Positions 58,408-64,000 of a stretch of 64,000 nt of DNA are shown here, in pieces. The DNA lies in contig WYCU01000001.1 of NCBI GenBank assembly GCA_016617495.1, positions 310,001 through 374,000 of the forward strand, written 5' to 3'. This stretch comes from Azonexaceae bacterium s22. GTDB taxonomy: Bacteria > Pseudomonadota > Gammaproteobacteria > Burkholderiales > Rhodocyclaceae. The position numbers were made by a program, and so were the translations under genes. The stretch's first letter is position 1. Every line of letters begins with the position of its first letter. The notes beneath the pieces are model-generated. The model was not told the DNA's origin. It worked only from the letters and a program-made list of their open reading frames with translations, and did not search any database.

Positions 58408-59408
58408 AAGGTGGCGACCCAACGGGTCAAGCCATTGAAATTGAGGAAGTGGCCCTGACGCCAGACGGCCAGGGCAGCGAGGGAGTACGGATTAGGGGGT
58501 GCCATATTGACCAGCACGGTGCCGGCCATCAGGGCCAGGGCGGCGAGGACCAGGCGGGCGGCAGCCGGCAAGGCGATGCCGACGGCCAGCCCCAGTCCGG
58601 CCAGGGTGAGCCCGATGCGCGCGCCCGGTGTCAGCCAGGCAAAGGCCTCGGCGGGACTGACGAGGATGGCCGTGGCCAGCGTGCGTACCACCAGCCCGAG
58701 CAGGATGAACAGCGGTACGGCGAGGTAGGCTTGCGCCAGCCGGGCACACAGCAGGCGAACCATGAGCCCGACGGCCAGGGCGTTGAAGGCCGTGATGCTG
58801 GCCTCGATGAGCACGAAACTTTCTGCGGCAAAAGGCACGGCGCCGGTCAGCTCGAACGTCTGGCGGAGGTCGCCGGCACCAAACAGCAAGGTTTCCGGGG
58901 AGAGCGGGATGAGCAGCCACAAGCCGAGCAGGGTCAGGCCCAGTTCGGCATGCGGGATCGGGGCGACCAGGCGGCTTTGCCATGCGGCAATGCGGTTGAA
59001 AATGCGCGGGCCGACGGCCTTGGCCACCAATGCGCCGAGCAGGCCGCCCAGGGCGTTGCAGGCCAGATCGACATTGGACGGGACGCGCGAAGGCAGCCAG
59101 GTCTGCACGGCTTCGAGTCCGAAGCTGACGCCGGCGGCCAGCAGCATGGCGATCAGGGGCGCCGTGTAACGGCCGGGCAAGCGATAGAGGGCGAGCGTCA
59201 GGAAGAAGCCGAGCGGGACGTAAACCGCGACGTTGGCCACCAGATCGAACACCGTCCAGTAGCGCGGCCAGCCGCCTTCGAGGAATGCGAACGGTGAAAT
59301 ACCCTTGTCCAGCCATCCGGAAAACGGGTGGAGGCTGCCGTAGATCACCAGCCCGAGCCAGGCCAGGGCGAGGTAACGGGCGAGGATGACGGGGCCGCGG
59401 GTATCCAT
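58356..59408 (-). CDS. VanZ-like family membrane protein
   Basis: 350 residues, about ten hydrophobic segments. The first half carries the VanZ-like pattern (LIYGSLHPF; FDLVANVAVYVPLGFFL; FGLEAVQTWLPSRVPSNVDLACNALGGLLGAL), followed by a second hydrophobic half of unknown function. Role unknown, possibly envelope. The start is ATG 59408 (MDTRGPVILARYL). Its end overlaps the P-type ATPase gene. Confidence 0.85.
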   Translation of the reverse strand: MDTRGPVILARYLALAWLGLVIYGSLHPFSGWLDKGISPFAFLEGGWPRYWTVFDLVANVAVYVPLGFFLTLALYRLPGRYTAPLIAMLLAAGVSFGLEAVQTWLPSRVPSNVDLACNALGGLLGALVAKAVGPRIFNRIAAWQSRLVAPIPHAELGLTLLGLWLLIPLSPETLLFGAGDLRQTFELTGAVPFAAESFVLIEASITAFNALAVGLMVRLLCARLAQAYLAVPLFILLGLVVRTLATAILVSPAEAFAWLTPGARIGLTLAGLGLAVGIALPAAARLVLAALALMAGTVLVNMAPPNPYSLAALAVWRQGHFLNFNGLTRWVATLWPFLTLPFLLLSSRRN

Positions 59409-59434
59409 GGCCCGATTGTATGCCACCGCCGCCG

Positions 59435-60931
59435 TCAGTGTGGCTGGTGCGGGTCTGCGGCGTGGTGGGTTTGTGCCGCAGCGCGGTGATGCAAGGCAGC
59501 GTGGATGTCTTCGGCGGGTGTCGTGTGGCCGACCCATTGCGGCAGCAGGGAGCCGGCGATCATGCCGATCATGCTCACGCCGAGGCCGATGAGCTGGGGC
59601 GGTACCAGGCTGGCCTCGCCCACCATCAGTTCGATCAGCACCCAGGAGGTCAGGCCGCCGATGATCGCGCACAGCGCGCCCTGTGTCGTGGCCCGTTTCC
59701 AGAAGGCCCCGAAGAACAGCGGGACGAAGGCGCCGGCCAGCGTGACCTTGTAGGCGTTTTCCACCATCTTGAAGATGCTGGCGTTGGACCACAAGGCAAA
59801 GCCGAGGACGATGACGGCGAAGCCGACGATGGAGGCGCGCATGACCAGCAGGAAGGTGCGGTCGCCCATGCGCGGGAAGAAACCGCGCACGATGTTTTCC
59901 GAAAAGGCCACCGAAGGCGCCAGCAGCGTCGCCGAGGAACAACTCATGATGGCCGAGAGGACCGCGCCGAAAAAGATGGCTTGGGCAAATACCGGCGTGT
60001 GCTGGAGCACGAGCGTGGGCAGGACGAGTTGCGAGTCGCTTTCAAGCAGACCGTTGAACAGCTCGGGGTCGATCAGCGTTGCCGAATAGGCGATGAACAT
60101 CGGCACGAAGGTGAAGCAGAAGTAGATCGATCCGCCCAGGATCGAACCCCACACGGCGATGCGCGCGGTTTTTGCCGACGTGATGCGCTGAAACACGTCC
60201 TGCTGCGGAATCGAGCCCAGCATCATGGTGATCCAGGCGCCGAGGAAGGTCAGCCATTGCCAGGGGTCCGGCGGCGGGAAGAAATCCAGCTTGCCGGCGG
60301 CCGAAGCGTGCTCGACCACCGTTTCCACCCCGCCGGTGAGGCCGGACATGATGCTGGCGATGTAAACCATGCCGCCCATGATGACGCCCATCTGGACAAA
60401 ATCGAGGATGGCCACCGAGAGCATGCCGCCGAAAGTCGTGTAAGTCAGCACGATGACCGCGCCGAGGATCATCCCGGCCGTCTGGCTCAGGGCATCGTTG
60501 GTCACGACGTTGAACACCAGCCCGAGCGCCTTGATTTGCGCGGAAACCCAGCCCAGGTAACTGGCCACGATACACAGCGTGGTCAGTACTTCGACGGTGC
60601 GGTTGTAACGCAGGCGGAAGTAGTCCCCCAGCGTCAGGATGTTCAGCTTGTAGAGCTTGTTGGCAAAAAAGAAGCCGGCAATGATGAGGCACAGTGACGA
60701 ACCGAAGGGATCGGCGACGACGCCGCGCAGGCCTTCCTTGACGAAGGTGGCCGACACCCCGAAAACCGCCTCGGCGCCGAACCATGTCGCAAACACCGTG
60801 GCCGTGACGACCGGCAGGGGCAGATGGCGTCCGGCGACGGCAAAATCCTTGGCCGTATGGACGCGCGTTGCGGCATAGAGGCCGATACCAATCGACACCA
60901 TCAGGTAGAGAACGATGAACCAGATCAGCAT
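59435..60931 (-). CDS. Sodium:solute symporter family protein
   Basis: 498 residues, 13 hydrophobic segments, SSS family: SKDF-like TAKDFAVAGRHLPLPV, WFGAEAVFGVSATF, GDYFRLRYNR and LSAIMSCSSATLLAPS. A short His-rich C-terminal tail (HHRAAAQTHHAADPHQPH) could bind metal. Substrate unknown. Confidence 0.9.
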   Translation of the reverse strand: MLIWFIVLYLMVSIGIGLYAATRVHTAKDFAVAGRHLPLPVVTATVFATWFGAEAVFGVSATFVKEGLRGVVADPFGSSLCLIIAGFFFANKLYKLNILTLGDYFRLRYNRTVEVLTTLCIVASYLGWVSAQIKALGLVFNVVTNDALSQTAGMILGAVIVLTYTTFGGMLSVAILDFVQMGVIMGGMVYIASIMSGLTGGVETVVEHASAAGKLDFFPPPDPWQWLTFLGAWITMMLGSIPQQDVFQRITSAKTARIAVWGSILGGSIYFCFTFVPMFIAYSATLIDPELFNGLLESDSQLVLPTLVLQHTPVFAQAIFFGAVLSAIMSCSSATLLAPSVAFSENIVRGFFPRMGDRTFLLVMRASIVGFAVIVLGFALWSNASIFKMVENAYKVTLAGAFVPLFFGAFWKRATTQGALCAIIGGLTSWVLIELMVGEASLVPPQLIGLGVSMIGMIAGSLLPQWVGHTTPAEDIHAALHHRAAAQTHHAADPHQPH

Positions 60932-61022
60932 GGCGGCTGGGGATAACAGGTTGAAAACGCCGGAATTATAAGGTTATTGCAATGCAGCAGCGAAGCACGG
61001 CCGCCACAGGGGTGCAAGGCGC

Positions 61023-61060
61023 CGATTGTCGCGGTCGACCCCGCAAAAAGGCCAAAAATC
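61023..61060 (+). repeat. Uptake-signal-like element, copy 19 (recA upstream)
   Basis: GATTGTCGCGGTCGAC, CCCGC, AAAAA, GGCC, AAAAATC. Flanks match copy 16. Confidence 0.9.
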
Positions 61061-61110
61061 AACGGACCTTGCCGAAGAATCCGAGGCTTGCCATTTTTAT
61101 GGAAGCAATA

Positions 61111-61130
61111 TACTGTGTTTATCAACAGTA
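61111..61130. promoter_or_regulatory. LexA (SOS) box of recA
   Basis: TACTGTGTTTATCAACAGTA: CTGT-N8-ACAG with TA flanks, the proteobacterial LexA consensus, about 130 bp before recA. Confidence 0.9.
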
Positions 61131-61261
61131 TATTGTTGTGCCATCAAATTGCCTGCAAACCCCCCGCCGAGGCGGTTCACCGGGTCCGATGAGGTGCAGC
61201 AATTTCTATTCCATCCTTTGGCCCCTGTGCCATAATCCTGCCAAAATCACGAGGTACCGTA

Positions 61262-62290
61262 ATGGACGACAACAAAGCGAAAGCCCTGGCTGCAGCGCTC
61301 CAGCAGATTGAAAAGCAGTTCGGCAAAGGCTCCATCATGAAGATGGGCGAAGCCGAGATCGATGAAGGACTGCAGGTCGTGTCGACCGGTTCGCTCGGGC
61401 TGGATATCGCATTGGGCGTCGGTGGCCTGCCGCGCGGTCGCGTGGTGGAAATCTACGGTCCCGAATCTTCCGGCAAGACCACGCTCTGTCTCCAGGTCGT
61501 TGCCGAAATGCAGAAACTCGGCGGCGTGGCGGCCTTCATCGATGCCGAACACGCGCTGGATCCGCAATACGCGCAAAAACTGGGCGTCAATGTCGGGGAT
61601 CTCCTCATCTCCCAGCCGGATACCGGCGAACAGGCGCTGGAAATCGCCGACATGCTGGTGCGCTCCGGTTCGGTGGACATCATCGTCATCGACTCCGTCG
61701 CGGCGCTCACGCCCCGTGCAGAAATCGAAGGTGAAATGGGCGATCAGATGGTCGGCCTCCACGCCCGCCTGATGTCGCAAGCGCTGCGCAAACTGACCGC
61801 CAACATCAAGAAAACCAATACCCTGGTCATCTTCATCAACCAGATCCGCATGAAGATCGGCGTCATGTTCGGTTCGCCGGAAACCACCACGGGCGGCAAT
61901 GCCCTCAAGTTCTACGCTTCCGTGCGCATGGACATCCGTCGTATTGGTTCGATCAAAAAGGGCGACGAAGTCATCGGCAACGAAACCAAGGTCAAGGTCG
62001 TCAAAAACAAGGTGTCCCCGCCGTTCCGCGAGGCCATTTTCGACATCCTCTACGGCGAGGGTATTTCCCGCGAAGGCGAAATCGTCGAAATGGGCGTGGC
62101 GCACAAGCTGGTCGAAAAATCCGGCGCCTGGTATTCCTACAAGGGCGAGAAAATCGGCCAGGGCAAGGACAACGCCCGCGAATTCCTGCGTTCGCATCCG
62201 GAAATTGCCCAGGAAATCGAAGGGCGTATCCGCGAAGCTGCCGGGACCACCGTCATCAAGCCGACCCGTTCGGCTGCCGGCGATGCCTGA
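61262..62290 (+). CDS. recA: Recombinase RecA
   Basis: 342 residues. Walker [30 protein letters not shown] in two blocks (L2 and Walker B region), [19 protein letters not shown]. Typical length and start ([24 protein letters not shown], read in two parts). Driven by an SOS promoter and followed by recX with an 8-base overlap. Confidence 0.98.
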   Translation: MDDNKAKALAAALQQIEKQFGKGSIMKMGEAEIDEGLQVVSTGSLGLDIALGVGGLPRGRVVEIYGPESSGKTTLCLQVVAEMQKLGGVAAFIDAEHALDPQYAQKLGVNVGDLLISQPDTGEQALEIADMLVRSGSVDIIVIDSVAALTPRAEIEGEMGDQMVGLHARLMSQALRKLTANIKKTNTLVIFINQIRMKIGVMFGSPETTTGGNALKFYASVRMDIRRIGSIKKGDEVIGNETKVKVVKNKVSPPFREAIFDILYGEGISREGEIVEMGVAHKLVEKSGAWYSYKGEKIGQGKDNAREFLRSHPEIAQEIEGRIREAAGTTVIKPTRSAAGDA

Positions 62291-62714
62291 TCTGCGCATC
62301 AAGGCCCTTCAGCTGCTGACCCGGCGCGACCACAGCCGGGCTGAACTGAAGGCTCGCCTTGCCGCGGAGGCTGAATCGGAAGCTGCCCTTGAGGCCGTCC
62401 TTGATGCCCTCGAGGCGGAACACCTGCTTTCCGATCACCGCTTTGCCAGCCAGCGCGTCGCATCGCGCGGTGCGCGCTATGGCAATGCGCGCCTTCAGCA
62501 GGAGTTGCGCCGGCAGGGCGTAACCGACGATGACATCGCCGCGGCGCTGCCGGAAGCCGGCGATGAAACCGAACGCTGCCGGGCGGTCTGGCAGCGCAAA
62601 TTTGGTGAAACCCCAAGTTCGCCCCAGGAGCGGGCGAAACAGATGCGTTTTCTGCAATATCGCGGATTCTCCGGCGAAGCCATTCAACGGGTACTCCGCG
62701 GAGGCGACGAATGA
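62283..62714 (+). CDS. recX: RecA regulatory protein RecX
   Basis: 143 residues, three helical repeats: [23 protein letters not shown], ...[37 protein letters not shown] (in parts), and [20 protein letters not shown]. Modulates RecA filaments. ATG 62283 lies within the recA tail; longer frames are inside recA. Overlaps lptB by ATGA. Confidence 0.93.
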   Translation: MPDLRIKALQLLTRRDHSRAELKARLAAEAESEAALEAVLDALEAEHLLSDHRFASQRVASRGARYGNARLQQELRRQGVTDDDIAAALPEAGDETERCRAVWQRKFGETPSSPQERAKQMRFLQYRGFSGEAIQRVLRGGDE

Positions 62715-63448
62715 ATACATCCCAGGTCTCCACCCTTTCGGCCAACAACCTGCGCAAGAAATACAAGGCGCGCACGGTGGTCGAGGATGTCTCCTTCGAG
62801 GTGAAGAGCGGCGAAGTCGTCGGTCTTCTGGGGCCCAACGGGGCGGGCAAGACCACCTGCTTCTACATGATCGTCGGACTGGTCGCAGCCGATGGCGGCG
62901 AAGTCCACATCGACGATGCGCGAATCACCCATTTGCCGATGCACAAGCGGGCGCGACAGGGCTTGTCCTACCTGCCGCAGGAGGCGTCGATCTTCCGCAA
63001 GCTTAACGTCGAGGAAAACATCCGTGCCGTGCTGGAATTGCGGGATTTGCCAGCGGCCGAGCAGGACGCGCAACTGGAAACCCTGCTTTCCGAACTTCAC
63101 GTCGATCATGTCCGCCACATCAACGCCGCTGCGCTGTCCGGCGGCGAAAGGCGTCGCGTCGAGATTGCCCGCGCCCTGGCCACCGATCCCCGCTTCATCC
63201 TGCTCGACGAACCGTTCGCCGGTGTCGATCCGATTGCCGTGCTTGAAATCCAGAAGATCATCCGCTTCCTCAAGGAGCGCGGTATCGGCGTTCTGATCAC
63301 CGACCACAACGTTCGGGAAACCCTCGGGATCTGCGATCACGCCTACATCATCAACGCGGGCAACGTACTTGCCGCTGGACGGCCGGCCGAAATCGTGGAG
63401 AATGAAAGCGTACGCAAGGTTTATCTCGGCGAGCACTTCAAGCTGTAA
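62711..63448 (+). CDS. lptB: LPS export ABC transporter ATP-binding protein LptB
   Basis: 245 residues. Walker [35 protein letters not shown], signature [16 protein letters not shown], Walker [17 protein letters not shown]. Energises LPS transport to the outer membrane. It is directly followed by rpoN, the usual lptB-rpoN arrangement; coupling to recX is less usual. Confidence 0.96.
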   Translation: MNTSQVSTLSANNLRKKYKARTVVEDVSFEVKSGEVVGLLGPNGAGKTTCFYMIVGLVAADGGEVHIDDARITHLPMHKRARQGLSYLPQEASIFRKLNVEENIRAVLELRDLPAAEQDAQLETLLSELHVDHVRHINAAALSGGERRRVEIARALATDPRFILLDEPFAGVDPIAVLEIQKIIRFLKERGIGVLITDHNVRETLGICDHAYIINAGNVLAAGRPAEIVENESVRKVYLGEHFKL

Positions 63449-63474
63449 TTCCCTTGCGTCACCCCAACAAATAA

Positions 63475-64000
63475 TGAAGCCGGCACTCCAACTAAAACTA
63501 TCCCAGCATCTGGCACTGACGCCGCAGTTGCAGCAGTCGATCAAACTGCTCCAACTGTCGACGGTCGAGATGCAACAGGAAATCGAGCGTTACCTGCTCG
63601 AAAATCCAATGCTGGAGCGCGATGACGACGGGCCGGGCGAGTCCTTTGCCGCTGCGCAACAATTCGACGCGCCGCGCAACGAAACGAACGAACGATCCAC
63701 CGCCGAGGCGGCCGACGAGCACGCAGGCCGTGAGGAGCGCGAAACCGAGGTGCCCAGTACGCCGTCGGAAATCGACGACGATCGCTGGACCTCCGATGCA
63801 GGCACATTCACTGGCGCTGGTCGCGACGAAGACGATGACAGCGACGCGCAGGATATTCATGCCAACCTGCCCTCGCTGCGCGATCACCTGACCTGGCAAC
63901 TGGGCATGACCCAACTGGGCGAGCGGGACCGCAGTCTGGTCCGTTTCCTCATCGAAGCGCTCGATGACGACGGCTATCTTTCGACGCCCCTGCAGGAACT
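63475..64000 (+). CDS. rpoN: RNA polymerase sigma-54 factor, N-terminal part (runs off the window)
   Basis: ATG 63475 begins MKPALQLKLSQHLALTPQLQ, the Gln/Leu-rich activator-interacting region I of sigma-54 (about 1-50). An acidic linker (about 50-125, EDDDSDAQD) follows, and then the start of the core-binding domain (LRDHLTWQLGMTQLGERD). No stop before the right edge. Confidence 0.94.

Larger units (their letters stand above)
60932..61261 (+). promoter_or_regulatory. 330-bp recA upstream region
   Basis: No gene seen. It contains element copy 19 and the LexA box at 61111-61130. The rest shows nothing recognisable. Confidence 0.7.

Overview
The window reads as a chromosomal origin region of a high-GC Gram-negative bacterium. 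Gene content (betaproteobacterial-type gshA, a cold-shock gene paired with a short IF-1 paralogue, rpmH-rnpA-yidD-yidC-mnmE beside dnaA-dnaN-gyrB, lptB-rpoN, DsbD, outer-membrane proteins) fits a betaproteobacterium, most likely Rhodocyclales (Azonexus/Dechloromonas-like). The order-level placement is from memory of protein families, not from a search. No rRNA or tRNA gene, insertion sequence or CRISPR array was recognised.

Layout. 0-14 kb: housekeeping and translation/DNA genes (htpX, fmt-def, a LysM protein, dprA, topB, oxyR-rsuA, rsmJ, csp-infA, ybiT). 14-18.7 kb: glutathione synthesis (gshA, gshB), then apbE, a sirtuin and dtd. 18.7-25 kb: a minus-strand envelope block with a translationally coupled three-gene set (signal-peptide protein, DUF2092, His/Gly repeat protein), an OmpA-like lipoprotein, a long arylsulfatase and an outer-membrane barrel. 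25-35.9 kb: accessory metabolism and sensing (octaheme TPR cytochrome, SBF-type transporter, LysR regulator divergent from a second arylsulfatase, a HAD phosphatase pseudogene with a large internal deletion, a PhnD-PAS-PAS-GGDEF-EAL protein). 35.9-45.4 kb: the origin core, gyrB-dnaN-dnaA leftward and rpmH-rnpA-yidD-yidC-mnmE rightward, with AT-rich spacers and DnaA-box-like sites on both sides of dnaA. 45.6-61 kb: transport and envelope genes (TauE, dsbD, cutA, NodI/NodJ-like ABC genes, gltS, P-type ATPase, VanZ-like, Na+/solute symporter) and a 623-bp palindromic element. 61-64 kb: recA (with a LexA box), recX, lptB and the start of rpoN.

Most interesting signal. About 19 copies of a 36-38 bp element are scattered on both strands, inside and between unrelated genes. 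Each has a nearly invariant core, GTCGCGGTCGAC, an A-tract about 4 bases later and a second A/T tract about one helical turn further on. A core followed by two helically phased A/T tracts is the architecture of the Pasteurellaceae DNA uptake signal sequence. The core differs from the uptake sequences known to me in Haemophilus and Neisseria. I propose it as a candidate DNA-uptake signal of this lineage; dprA, a transformation gene, lies in the window. Copies have been accommodated by coding for signal peptides, linkers and C-termini. None lies in the 12 kb around the origin.

A second layer of signals is chromosomal: four ParB-binding (parS) sites or near-sites, centred on GTTTCACGTGAAAC, lie within 35 kb of dnaA, although parA and parB are not in the window.
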